Shown one piece after another: positions 20,658 through 29,211 of a stretch of DNA of 64,000 nucleotides. The first letter of the stretch is position 1. Each line of letters begins with the position of its first letter. This DNA comes from Terasakiella brassicae (GTDB lineage Bacteria; Pseudomonadota; Alphaproteobacteria; Rhodospirillales; Terasakiellaceae). Location: contig NZ_BMHV01000002.1 in the NCBI RefSeq assembly GCF_014641495.1, positions 124,001-188,000 on the forward strand, written 5' to 3'. The notes beneath the pieces were generated by a model. That model searched no databases. It had not been told where the DNA came from and saw only the letters and a program-made list of their open reading frames with translations. The position numbers and the translations under genes are program-made.

Positions 20658-21671
20658 TTATGTTGCATCTGCTTCCTGATGGTAGCCGACAATGCGTTCG
20701 ACTTCTTTTTTCGACCCTAAAATAACCGGAACACGTTGATGCAATTCAGACGGCTGAACCTCCAAAATGCGTTGACGCCCCGTTGAAGATGCTCCACCGG
20801 CCTGTTCGATAATAAATGACATGGGGTTGGCTTCGTACATCAGGCGCAATTTGCCGCCTTTATCGCGAATTTTTTCATCAATCGGATACATAAAGACACC
20901 ACCGCGACTGATAATGCGGTGCACGTCCGCCACCATAGAAGCCACCCAGCGCATATTGAAATCTTTTTCACGCGGACCGGTCGAACCTGCCAGACATTCT
21001 TCAATATAACGGCGCACAGGTTCTTCCCAGTGACGCATATTGGACATGTTGATAGCAAATTCCTTGGTTTCTTCCGGCACTTTCATATCCGGGTGGGTCA
21101 GGAAAAATTCACCCACATTACGATCCATTGTGAACCCGTGTACGCCATCGCCTGTGGTCAACACCAACATAGTGGACGGACCATAGACCGTATAACCGGC
21201 ACAAACCTGCTGCGTCCCCGGTTGCAGGAAATCTTCCGCTGTCGGCTGGTCAATACCGTCCGGGCAACGCAGGATCGAGAAAATAGACCCGACAGAAACA
21301 TTGACATCAATATTGGAAGACCCGTCCAATGGATCGAATAACAACAGGTAACGACCACGATATTCCGCCGGAACCGTGACGATATCATCTTCTTCTTCCG
21401 AAGCCATCCCCGCGAGATGTCCACCGATCGTATTACAGAATTTAAAAAGCTCGTTGGACTGTACATCCAGTTTCTTCTGCACTTCGCCCTGTACGTTTTC
21501 CGTCCCCAATGACCCCAGTGCGCCCGCCAGTTCCCCGTGATCCACCAAATCAGAGATGGTTTTACAGGCCGTCATAACGTCTGCCAGCAAAAGGGTCAGC
21601 ACCCCTTCGCCCTGTCGGCGTCGCTGTTCTTCAATAAGAAAATGGGTCAAAGTAGTGCGATAGCCCGACAT
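20658..21671 (-). CDS. fbp: Fructose-1,6-bisphosphatase class 1
   Basis: A 337-residue enzyme hydrolysing fructose 1,6-bisphosphate in gluconeogenesis. The metal site is [24 protein letters not shown], and the substrate-binding region includes the downstream [10 protein letters not shown] and [21 protein letters not shown] stretch. Length is family-typical. The start at 21671 has a very good GGGAGGA 5 nt upstream; the longer frame to 21755 lacks support and would nearly abut tadA. It is followed by its own terminator and preceded by tadA on the same strand. Confidence 0.97.
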   Translation of the reverse strand: MSGYRTTLTHFLIEEQRRRQGEGVLTLLLADVMTACKTISDLVDHGELAGALGSLGTENVQGEVQKKLDVQSNELFKFCNTIGGHLAGMASEEEDDIVTVPAEYRGRYLLLFDPLDGSSNIDVNVSVGSIFSILRCPDGIDQPTAEDFLQPGTQQVCAGYTVYGPSTMLVLTTGDGVHGFTMDRNVGEFFLTHPDMKVPEETKEFAINMSNMRHWEEPVRRYIEECLAGSTGPREKDFNMRWVASMVADVHRIISRGGVFMYPIDEKIRDKGGKLRLMYEANPMSFIIEQAGGASSTGRQRILEVQPSELHQRVPVILGSKKEVERIVGYHQEADAT

Positions 21672-21758
21672 AACGTCCTCCCGATAAAAAATGTCTGCGG
21701 GCGAAATAACAAATTGCCGGGAATTAGGCAACTGTTCAATCCACCCAACAGGCATGCA

Positions 21759-22205
21759 TTATGCACGTTTTTCCTGAAAAAACGACCTGAGAAGCAAACC
21801 ACACTCATTTTCACGCAAACCGCCGTAGACATCGGGGCGATGATGACAGGTTGATTGATTATAAAATTGTGCCCCATGATCCACGCCGCCGCCTTTGGGA
21901 TCATAGGCTCCGAAATAAAGCCGCCGGATGCGGGCAAAAGAAATAGCGGTTGCACACATCGTGCAAGGTTCCAGCGTGACATAGAGATCACAATAGGGTA
22001 AACGGGGCGAACCTATATGACGGGCGGCAAGACGCAAGGCCACGAGTTCGGCATGGGCTGTGGGATCGTTATCTTCTTCGGTTCGATTGCCTGCGCGTGC
22101 CAAGACCTCACCGGTTCGGCTATCAACCACAACGGCACCGATCGGGACCTCCCCCCGCAAGGCGGCCTTTTCGGCCTCGATTATCGCTAAATCCATATAG
22201 TCCAT
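21759..22205 (-). CDS. tadA: tRNA-specific adenosine-34 deaminase
   Basis: A 148-residue zinc deaminase converting A34 to inosine in tRNA-Arg(ACG). The catalytic motif is TAHAELVALR (His and Glu), and the zinc ligands are in TLEPCTMCATAI (PCxxC). N-terminal RGEVPIGAVVVD is typical. Starts at 22205 or 22196 are both possible, with no clear ribosome site for either. It is divergent from the amidotransferase at 22241 with only 35 bp between, so their promoters must overlap. Confidence 0.95.
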   Translation of the reverse strand: MDYMDLAIIEAEKAALRGEVPIGAVVVDSRTGEVLARAGNRTEEDNDPTAHAELVALRLAARHIGSPRLPYCDLYVTLEPCTMCATAISFARIRRLYFGAYDPKGGGVDHGAQFYNQSTCHHRPDVYGGLRENECGLLLRSFFQEKRA

Positions 22206-22240
22206 AGACAGGACTATAATACCATGTTTATACAGAAGCT

Positions 22241-22960
22241 ATGAAAACACCACTAATCGGCATTACTATGGACAGCGAAGCGGGTGGCGAAGGCGCTTAT
22301 TCCAAGTTCGACTGGTATGCATTGCGTGAAAATTACTGTGGCGCGGTGGCCCAAAGCGGCGGCCTACCCCTGCCCCTACCCCACGAACCGGAATTGGCAC
22401 AACACTATCTTGACCTGATCGACGGTTTATTGATTACCGGTGGTGCCTTTGATGTCGACCCGTCCATGTATGGGGCATCTGATATTCACGACACCGTGAT
22501 CACAAAAGGCAAGCGTACACAGTTTGAATGGGCCATGACCGAAGGCGCCTTAAAGCGAGACATGCCGATTTTGGGTATTTGCGGTGGTCAACAATTGCTG
22601 CATGTGGTCATGGGCGGCAAATTGATCCAGCATATCCCGGATAGCTACAGCGAATGTCTTGCCCACGAACAACCCAATCCGCGCAACGAAGCCGGACATG
22701 CGGTGCGCATTAAAGCCGGAACCTTATTGCATGATATCGTTGGCAAAGACGAAATGCATGTTAACAGCGCCCATCATCAGGCCGTTGCCGACAAACCCGA
22801 AGGCATTATTATCAACGCCCTTGCCCCCGATAGCGTTCTGGAAGGGATTGAAGCCCCGGAAAAACGGTTCTGTCTGGGCGTGCAATGGCATCCTGAATTC
22901 CATATCGACGAAGGTGACAAAAAAATCTTCGACGCATTTATCGAGGCAGCACGCATATGA
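22241..22960 (+). CDS. Class I glutamine amidotransferase-like hydrolase (peptidase C26, PuuD-type)
   Basis: A 239-residue enzyme of the gamma-glutamyl-GABA hydrolase family. The nucleophile Cys lies in ILGICGGQQLLHVVMGG and the catalytic His and Glu in QWHPEF. The front shows LIGITMDSEAGGEGAYSKFD and the DGLLITGGAFDVDPSMYG loop typical of C26 members. PuuD removes the glutamyl group from gamma-glutamyl-GABA in putrescine breakdown. There are no puu genes nearby, so the substrate here is open. The 3' end overlaps the next start by 4 nt (ATGA), showing coupling to the pseudouridine synthase. Confidence 0.88.
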   Translation: MKTPLIGITMDSEAGGEGAYSKFDWYALRENYCGAVAQSGGLPLPLPHEPELAQHYLDLIDGLLITGGAFDVDPSMYGASDIHDTVITKGKRTQFEWAMTEGALKRDMPILGICGGQQLLHVVMGGKLIQHIPDSYSECLAHEQPNPRNEAGHAVRIKAGTLLHDIVGKDEMHVNSAHHQAVADKPEGIIINALAPDSVLEGIEAPEKRFCLGVQWHPEFHIDEGDKKIFDAFIEAARI

Positions 22961-23871
22961 GCGACGACAAACTCACATTAAAAGGCGAACGTATCGCCAA
23001 AGTTATGGCCCGCGCCGGCGTTTGTTCACGCCGCGAAGCCGAACGCATGATCGCTGATGGACGCGTCAGTGTGGACGGTCAGGTAATTGACAGTCCGGCC
23101 TTAAACGTTGTTGCCACAAATATTATTACAGTGGACGGCAAAGCCTTGCCCGATAAACAACCGCCGCGCCTGTGGCGCTATCACAAGGCACGCGGTATTA
23201 TTACCTCACACAACGACCCGGAAGGCCGCCCGACCGTTTTTGAACAGTTACCCAAAGGAACACCACGCGTGATTTCCATCGGGCGGCTGGACTTCAATAC
23301 CGAAGGCTTGCTGTTATTGACCAACGATGGGGAACTCGCGCGTTATCTGGAAAAACCCGATAACGCCATGATCCGGCGCTATCGCGTGCGCGTTCATGGA
23401 CGGGTTGATGAAAATGAACTCGCCGCCCTGAAAGAAGGCCCGGTCATTGACGGTGTTCAATATGGCCCCGTCGAGGCCATGCTGGACATTCAAAAAGGGG
23501 CAAACGCCTGGATCAATATTTCCATTCGCGAAGGTAAAAATCGCGAAGTCCGTAAAATTATGGAATCATTAGGGCTTGATGTCTCTCGCCTGATCCGCAC
23601 CGATTACGGACCCGTCCAGTTAGGCAAGCTGCCACGCGGCGAAATGGAAGAAATCCCGCGTAAAGCACTCAGCGAATGGTTTGCAGGCAAAGTACCGGGG
23701 ATTGGCAAATCCGGCGGTGACAAGAAAGAAGGTTTTGCACAGGCCAAACCGAAGCCTGCCTTTAAAGGCCCACGTAAGGATCCGCAAAAAGATCAGAACG
23801 ACAAAAAGACAAAAGGCCATAGCAAAGGCCCCAACAAGGGAAAGAAACCAAATGCGGATCGTCGGCGGTAA
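22957..23871 (+). CDS. RsuA/RluB-family rRNA pseudouridine synthase
   Basis: A 304-residue enzyme with an N-terminal S4 RNA-binding domain (ERIAKVMARAGVCSRREAER, about 6-60) and the RsuA-type catalytic domain. The catalytic Asp is in SIGRLDFNTEGLLLLTNDG, and the REGKNREVRKIMESLGLDVSRL motif follows. The last 55 residues are a very basic Lys/Gly/Pro tail (KPKPAFKGPRKDPQKDQNDK), as in RluB, probably binding 23S rRNA. RluB is the most likely identity, and RluE/RluF/RsuA are alternatives. The end overlaps rsmD by 20 nt, giving an rRNA-modification pair. Confidence 0.92.
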   Translation: MSDDKLTLKGERIAKVMARAGVCSRREAERMIADGRVSVDGQVIDSPALNVVATNIITVDGKALPDKQPPRLWRYHKARGIITSHNDPEGRPTVFEQLPKGTPRVISIGRLDFNTEGLLLLTNDGELARYLEKPDNAMIRRYRVRVHGRVDENELAALKEGPVIDGVQYGPVEAMLDIQKGANAWINISIREGKNREVRKIMESLGLDVSRLIRTDYGPVQLGKLPRGEMEEIPRKALSEWFAGKVPGIGKSGGDKKEGFAQAKPKPAFKGPRKDPQKDQNDKKTKGHSKGPNKGKKPNADRRR

Positions 23872-24412
23872 ATTTAAAGGTCGCAAACTCAGCGCCCCGG
23901 AAGGATTGGACACCCGCCCGACATCGGATCGGGCGCGCGAGTCCATCTTTAATATTTTGGAACACCAAACATGGGGCCGCCGGGCTTTGCGCGGCGGACG
24001 TGTCCTTGATGTTTTTTGCGGCACCGGGGCCTTGGGACTGGAAGCATTCTCGCGCGGGGCCGCCCATGTCACCTTCATGGATCACGCCGAAGCCGCCATG
24101 AAATGTTTGCGCACCAATGCCAAGGATATGGGCAGCCGTCACGAAATCAACGCCATGCGTGTGGACGCGACAAGTCCACAGGCTGCACCTGAGCCTTGCA
24201 CCTTGGTTTTTATGGATGCCCCCTATAAATCCGGTCTTAATGAAACCGCCCTGAATGCGTTGGTTGTCAAAGGGTGGATCACAACGGGCACGTTATGCGT
24301 TGTTGAAACCTCCAAAAAAGAAAACTGGCAACCGCCCGCCGGGTTTGACCAAAACGATGTGCGCAAATACGGTGCGGCCCAAGTCTTTTTCCTGACTTAC
24401 ACCGCCCCTTGA
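23852..24412 (+). CDS. rsmD: 16S rRNA (guanine966-N2)-methyltransferase
   Basis: A 186-residue SAM-dependent methyltransferase. It begins MRIVGGKFKGRKLSAPEG, a clear RsmD start, with RPTSDRARESIFNIL following. SAM motif I is VLDVFCGTGALGLEA, and motif IV is DAPY in LVFMDAPYKSG, replacing the usual DPPY. The frame is open far upstream inside the pseudouridine synthase gene, but the conserved start and an AAGGGA about 10 nt before it fix 23852. Its last 16 bases overlap the convergent HAD gene. Confidence 0.94.
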   Translation: MRIVGGKFKGRKLSAPEGLDTRPTSDRARESIFNILEHQTWGRRALRGGRVLDVFCGTGALGLEAFSRGAAHVTFMDHAEAAMKCLRTNAKDMGSRHEINAMRVDATSPQAAPEPCTLVFMDAPYKSGLNETALNALVVKGWITTGTLCVVETSKKENWQPPAGFDQNDVRKYGAAQVFFLTYTAP

Positions 24413-25047
24413 AGCCAGGCAACCAAATCATCCGTTTCGTAATGGACGTAGGGTTCACCCGCCCCGTCTTTGCCCCATTTGGTATCGGTCTTGATCCAGA
24501 GACATTGCATGCCAAGGGCGGCAGCCGGTGCCAGATTACGGGCAATATCTTCCACCATAATGGATGTCTGCGGATCAACCTGAAACTTTTCCACAAACAG
24601 GTCATAAATTTCCGGGTTCGGTTTGGGTTGATAGCCTGCATCCACAATATCGAAGATACCGTCAAAATGCTGCGCAATCCCCAAACGGGCCAAAATCCGT
24701 TCGGCATGTCCGGTGGAGGCATTGGTGAAAATATATTTCTTCCCGGATAACTCGCCCAAAACATCCGACAAGGCTGGCGAAGGCGCAACCATGTCCACAT
24801 CAATATTATGAACATAATTCAAAAACGGACTGGGATCCATGCCATGATGTGTCATCATACCGCGCAGGGTTGTGCCATATTCGCGGAAATAACTTTTTTG
24901 GATGCGGTGGGCCTCGTCTTGATCAATCTTCAGAAACTGCGCCACATATTCACGCATTTTGACATCTACCTGCGCAAAGACATTGGCAGAGGCCGGATAC
25001 AGGGTATTATCCAAATCAAAGACCCAAGCTGAAATTTTATCGTTCAT
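24397..25047 (-). CDS. HAD hydrolase, pyrimidine 5'-nucleotidase type
   Basis: A 216-residue HAD phosphatase. Motif I is WVFDLDNTLYPASANVFAQ, which with the helical cap (VAQFLKIDQDEAHRIQKSYF, YGTTLRGMM) is typical of the SDT1/pyrimidine 5'-nucleotidase group. Motif II is YIFTNAS, the lysine lies in PKPNPEIY, and the last acidic motif is MVEDIARNL. It dephosphorylates small phosphometabolites, and the true substrate is not shown by the sequence. Starts at 25053 and 25047 are both possible. It overlaps rsmD tail-to-tail by 16 bp. Confidence 0.88.
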   Translation of the reverse strand: MNDKISAWVFDLDNTLYPASANVFAQVDVKMREYVAQFLKIDQDEAHRIQKSYFREYGTTLRGMMTHHGMDPSPFLNYVHNIDVDMVAPSPALSDVLGELSGKKYIFTNASTGHAERILARLGIAQHFDGIFDIVDAGYQPKPNPEIYDLFVEKFQVDPQTSIMVEDIARNLAPAAALGMQCLWIKTDTKWGKDGAGEPYVHYETDDLVAWLQGAV

Positions 25048-25147
25048 AATCATATATTAATTTCTGGTTATTTTTCATCTGACAAACAGTTTCCTTTCAT
25101 ATACCATGCCGGAAAAGATAAGTGCAAAAAATAAAGGCCTACCCCAA

Positions 25148-26854
25148 ATGAATAATGAAACGTCCTTGAAACAGGAACGCGATCGTTTTGTCGCTTTCAC
25201 TTTTTGTTGGAGTGATATCGTTCTGGAACTGGACCATGATTTCAATATCATATTTGCCGGGGGGGCCATTTCCGCCATTACGGGAAAAAGTGAAGAAGAA
25301 CTCATCGGCAAACCGATTACCGATATCATTGCACCGGATGATCATATTCTCTTTCTTCAAGTCGCTTCTGCCACCGATGAAGCCAACCGTATTGAATCCA
25401 TCAGCATTCGCCTGCAAGGGCGCAGCCGACCAACTCCGCCAATTCAGATGATGGGATACCGGATCAAGGATCTGAGAAACCATCTGTTCATCGGCTTACG
25501 TTTAGGCGATAAATTCGGCAAAACCAGCGATCTGAAAAAAGACAATGCCAGCGGGCTTTACGATGAAAAATCATTCCTGAAGGCCGCACAGGCTACCATT
25601 CAGAAAAATACGGCAAAAGGCGAACATGTCGAATTGACCATGTTGGATATGGATCAATTACAAGCTCTTGCCAATAGTCTGGGCAACGAAGATGCCAGCC
25701 ACCTGATGAATTCCGTCGGCAGTTACTTGCGGTCCAATTCACTGGGCAGTGACAGTGCCGGACGTATCGGTGACAACCAATTCGGTTTGGTCCATTCCGG
25801 TGATTTAAAAGTTGATGAGTTACAAAACAAACTATCCGAAATGGCGGCAAATGCCAGTGGTAGTGACGTTAAACTGGATATTAAGGCCGCCACACTTGAA
25901 GTGGATGGACAAAATATTTCCGAGGAAGACCTCGCCAATGGCTTGGCCTATACCATCAATCGCTTCAAGAATGCCCGGGGTAAAGATTTTTCTATGGAAA
26001 CCCTGACCCGCAATATGAGCGATCTTGTCAATGAAGCCCACGAAAAAATTGCAACCTTTAAGCATGTGGTTGCCGAACGAGAATTTTTTATCGCTTTCCA
26101 ACCTATTATCGAAACACGTAGCGGTAAAATCCACCATTACGAATGTCTGGCGCGTTTTCGCGGGGATCAAGCGGGCAAATCGCCTTACGAATATATTATT
26201 TTTGCTGAGGAAACCGGCCTGATCCCTGAATTTGATTATGTGATGGCCCAAGCCGCCCTGCAATGGCTCGGACAACAGCCCAAGGGGAAAGAATATTGTC
26301 TCGCCGTCAATGTATCCGGTTATTCGGTCGGGGATCGTGGCTATATCAAAAACCTGATGACCTTGTTGAAAAACAACACATGGGCCCGTGGTAATTTGAT
26401 GTTCGAAATTACGGAAAGCTCCCGCCTCGACAACTTGCAGGAAGCCAACCTCTTTATCCAGAATTTACGTAAAATGGGCTATAAAGTCTGTCTTGATGAT
26501 TTTGGTGCCGGGGCCGCAAGCTTCCAATATCTGTCCACACTGGATGTCGATATCGTCAAACTGGACGGGTCCGCTATTCGTAACGCACGTCAGGCCCCGA
26601 AAGGACGTTCCTTCCTAATCGCGCTTGGTAATCTGTGTCGTGACCTGAAGGTGGAAACCATTGCCGAAATGATTGACGATGCCGAAGGCCTCACGTTTGT
26701 GCGCGATTGCGGCATCTCTCATGTCCAAGGCTATCTGTTTGGCAAACCCTCGCCCAACATCAAAGACTTTGATCCCCTGCCACAGTTGGAACTGTTCAGT
26801 AAAAAGGCCATGTCCAACAATGCCGCCACCCTGTCGGTTATGACCCGCATTTGA
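25148..26854 (+). CDS. PAS - degenerate GGDEF - EAL protein (probable c-di-GMP phosphodiesterase)
   Basis: A 568-residue protein. An N-terminal PAS-like domain (about 5-110) precedes a degenerate GGDEF (RIGDNQF in place of RxGGDEF, and LDMDQL for the metal site). The C-terminal EAL domain spans about 310-550. The signature reads ECL instead of EAL (HYECLARF), yet the catalytic set is present: NVS, FEITES, CLDDFGAG, VKLDGS, AEMID and VQGYLFGKP. It should hydrolyse c-di-GMP to pGpG. The GGDEF may be a GTP-binding regulatory module. The ATG at 25148 has AAAGG about 11 nt upstream; the earlier ATG at 25106 lacks one. It is cytoplasmic, with no membrane segment. Confidence 0.9.
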   Translation: MNNETSLKQERDRFVAFTFCWSDIVLELDHDFNIIFAGGAISAITGKSEEELIGKPITDIIAPDDHILFLQVASATDEANRIESISIRLQGRSRPTPPIQMMGYRIKDLRNHLFIGLRLGDKFGKTSDLKKDNASGLYDEKSFLKAAQATIQKNTAKGEHVELTMLDMDQLQALANSLGNEDASHLMNSVGSYLRSNSLGSDSAGRIGDNQFGLVHSGDLKVDELQNKLSEMAANASGSDVKLDIKAATLEVDGQNISEEDLANGLAYTINRFKNARGKDFSMETLTRNMSDLVNEAHEKIATFKHVVAEREFFIAFQPIIETRSGKIHHYECLARFRGDQAGKSPYEYIIFAEETGLIPEFDYVMAQAALQWLGQQPKGKEYCLAVNVSGYSVGDRGYIKNLMTLLKNNTWARGNLMFEITESSRLDNLQEANLFIQNLRKMGYKVCLDDFGAGAASFQYLSTLDVDIVKLDGSAIRNARQAPKGRSFLIALGNLCRDLKVETIAEMIDDAEGLTFVRDCGISHVQGYLFGKPSPNIKDFDPLPQLELFSKKAMSNNAATLSVMTRI

Positions 26855-26860
26855 TCACAA

Positions 26861-26893
26861 AAAAAGGTGCCTGAACGTCACAGGCACCTTTTT
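26861..26893. terminator. Bidirectional terminator between the EAL gene and nfuA
   Basis: AAAAAGGTGCCTG (26861-26873) pairs perfectly with CAGGCACCTTTTT (26881-26893), 7-nt loop, flanked by A-run and T-run. It serves both convergent genes. Confidence 0.93.
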
Positions 26894-26911
26894 AAAAAAC
26901 TATATTTTGCC

Positions 26912-27460
26912 TTAGATGGCTTCGCGGACTTCCAACACTTCCGGGACATAATAACGCAGCATGTTTTCAATGCCGTGTTTCAATGTCGCACTGGAACTGG
27001 GACAGCCGGAACAGGCACCCATCATGGTCAAATAAACAATACCGTCTTCAAATTTGTGGAAAATGATATCGCCACCGTCTTGGGCCACAGCCGGGCGCAC
27101 ACGGGTTTCCAGCAATTCTTTAATTTGTGTGACAATTTCATTATCATCACCGGATTGTTCTGCCGTATTTTCACCGTCTTGTACAATCGCTTCGCCGGAA
27201 CTGAAATGGTTCATCAGGGCTTCCAAAATCATCGGCTTTAAAACTTGCCAATCTTTGTCTTCCTGCTTGGTCACCGTAATAAAATCAGACCCTAAAAAGA
27301 TGCTGTCCACGCCATCAACACCGAAAAGACGCTGTGCCAGCGGCGAACGGGCTGCGGCATCCTTGTCATTAAAATTTGCTGTGCCTTGCGCCATAACTGT
27401 TTGTTCGGGAATGAATTTTAACGTTGACGGGTTCGGCGTGGCTTCGGTTTGAATGAACAT
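26912..27460 (-). CDS. NifU-family Fe-S cluster carrier (Nfu type)
   Basis: A 182-residue protein with an N-terminal Nfu_N domain (FIQTEATPNPSTLKFIPEQ, LFGVDGVDSIFLGSDFITVTK) and a C-terminal NifU-like domain carrying the cluster-binding CxxC in MMGACSGCPSSSATL. It accepts and delivers [4Fe-4S] clusters to apo-enzymes. This eukaryote-mitochondrial-like NFU1 layout is standard in alphaproteobacteria, unlike E. coli NfuA, which has a degenerate A-type scaffold domain in front. The start at 27460 is set by the conserved N-terminus. Confidence 0.95.
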   Translation of the reverse strand: MFIQTEATPNPSTLKFIPEQTVMAQGTANFNDKDAAARSPLAQRLFGVDGVDSIFLGSDFITVTKQEDKDWQVLKPMILEALMNHFSSGEAIVQDGENTAEQSGDDNEIVTQIKELLETRVRPAVAQDGGDIIFHKFEDGIVYLTMMGACSGCPSSSATLKHGIENMLRYYVPEVLEVREAI

Positions 27461-27570
27461 GGTGAAAATACCTTTCCAGTAGATACATTTTTCTTGTCCC
27501 TTAAATGGTCCGATTTTGCCAAAAGGTCAAGAGTAAAAAACCTAGTAATTTTGTCGGATATTATATTTGA

Positions 27571-28053
27571 TCAGGTAATCCGGTCAATATCTTCGTCAGA
27601 AAGTGTCCCCGGAACCACCGTAATCGGGACAGGCAAACCGCCAACCATATCGCCTGTCAGTGATGAAACCAGCGGTCCGGGCCCATCGGCTGAATCGGCC
27701 GCTGCCAAAACCAGCAAGGAAATACTGGGTTCTTCTTTCAGCAGTTTCATCAATTCGGTCTGGCGTTCACCTTCGCGGATATAGACAACCGGCATTTCAC
27801 CGGTTAATTCCTGAACGATCTTTGAAAAACCACCTACCGCGCCTTCGGCAACCTCGCGGGCTTCTTCGGCCATCAAGGTCCCGACAAACATCCAGTGTTG
27901 AAATTCCGTTGGTTCAATCACATAAAGCAACGCGACCCGCCCGCCGGAATGTTCCGCCCGTTTCGCTGCAAATCTCAGGGCAACACGGACCTCTTCGCTG
28001 TTGTCCACAACGACCAAAAAGACCCGTTCGCGTATTTCTCTACTTTCTACCAT
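27571..28053 (-). CDS. Universal stress protein (UspA family)
   Basis: A 160-residue UspA-fold protein. The first strand and following helix read RVFLVVVDNSEEVRVALRFAAKRAEHSG, and the C-terminal part SLLVLAAADS...GPLVSSLTGDMVGGLPVPITVVPG resembles the ATP-binding G-x2-G-x9-G(S/T) motif in degraded form. It probably responds to stress or energy state. I set the start at 28053; the frame continues to 28170, but that extension would overlap the upstream DUF2333 gene. There is no strong ribosome site. It lies 26 bp after the DUF2333 gene, likely one operon. Confidence 0.8.
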   Translation of the reverse strand: MVESREIRERVFLVVVDNSEEVRVALRFAAKRAEHSGGRVALLYVIEPTEFQHWMFVGTLMAEEAREVAEGAVGGFSKIVQELTGEMPVVYIREGERQTELMKLLKEEPSISLLVLAAADSADGPGPLVSSLTGDMVGGLPVPITVVPGTLSDEDIDRIT

Positions 28054-28079
28054 GATCGTATGGTGCCCTGCTTTTACAC

Positions 28080-29066
28080 TTACTTCAACAAGATATTCGC
28101 AACCTCTTTTAATTGAGTACGTGCACGCAGCAGGTAAAAGCCCTGTGATGTCAGGTGGCTGGGGCGCCAAAAACTATCCGGATCACCATTGATCACGACA
28201 AGAGGCTGGGCACTGGCTGCAATTTTCAAAGACTGCAACATCTGATCCCATGCATTTGTCACATCCTTTTCGCCGATGACATCTTTAAAGTCTGTGCGCA
28301 AAGCTTCCAGCAACAGGTAATAGGCATAAAGCCGTCCCTTATTGCGGTAATAGATATCGTCGGCGTGAAAATCGATAAGGGAGCCGGAATTTTCCAGAAT
28401 ATATGTATCGATAACGGCGGAACCGGACCCCAAATCGGCCGCAATCCGTTCCAGTGTCGTTTGCAGGTTATCCGCCCGTGTATCAAACGTGGCTTCCCCC
28501 CGTGCCAATCGATCATTATAAGAAATCAAACTACGGCGTGCCGCCCGATACTGTGAATCCGATGGCGCCGTTGGGGCCAGCGAGACACTGAAATCCCAAA
28601 CCCAAACGTCCCCGGCATATTTCAACAGGCCCGCCGCCTTATCCAAATCGCTGTCCACCTCGGATGATCCGCGTGTCCGTCCGATCTGGTCACTCATTTC
28701 AATGGCAAAACGTGACAAGGCATACACAATCCCTTGTTGAAAATTCGGCATATTATCCAATGCCGCCCCCGGCAAGAACCACGGATCATTCGCGACCCAC
28801 GGGTGAATGTCGGTTTCACGCTGGATCAAACGGGCGGCAATCGCCACACTGTGGCTTTGTCCCGGTTGCACATCCACATCCAGCGGGATTTGATCATCCA
28901 CTTTATGAACGATCATCATACCCACCGGGTAATAGAGCAAGGCAAACACAAACAGAACGGCCAGCAGGCGGAACCCAAGCTTCATCTTACTCATGCCTCC
29001 ATCGCCTTGTGAAAAGGAGAAAAGGGCAAACTTCTGGCGCAACCAGAGTGGTAAACGATCGATCAT
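28080..29066 (-). CDS. DUF2333 family membrane-anchored protein
   Basis: A 328-residue protein with one N-terminal transmembrane segment (about 30-50, LGFRLLAVLFVFALLYYPVG) followed by GMMIVHKVDDQIPLDVDVQP and a long periplasmic, mostly helical domain. These features fit the uncharacterised DUF2333 family of proteobacteria. There is no enzymatic motif. Conserved stretches include RETDIHPWVANDPWFLPG and SQGFYLLRARTQLKEVANIL near the end. The start is supported by GGAAGAG 5 nt upstream. The gene probably shares an mRNA with the stress protein downstream. It is divergent from the histidine kinase at 29212. Confidence 0.7.
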   Translation of the reverse strand: MIDRLPLWLRQKFALFSFSQGDGGMSKMKLGFRLLAVLFVFALLYYPVGMMIVHKVDDQIPLDVDVQPGQSHSVAIAARLIQRETDIHPWVANDPWFLPGAALDNMPNFQQGIVYALSRFAIEMSDQIGRTRGSSEVDSDLDKAAGLLKYAGDVWVWDFSVSLAPTAPSDSQYRAARRSLISYNDRLARGEATFDTRADNLQTTLERIAADLGSGSAVIDTYILENSGSLIDFHADDIYYRNKGRLYAYYLLLEALRTDFKDVIGEKDVTNAWDQMLQSLKIAASAQPLVVINGDPDSFWRPSHLTSQGFYLLRARTQLKEVANILLK

Positions 29067-29211
29067 ATGTCTCTTCCAATATTGGCAGGTCTCTGATTAC
29101 ATAGTCTTACAGGTTAATTATGTGCAAGGGGGAAGATTTTCTGTATAGTGACAACAAAACTAAAAATAGAGTAAAAATAAACGCCCTATCCTTTTATGGT
29201 CGAGAATACAG

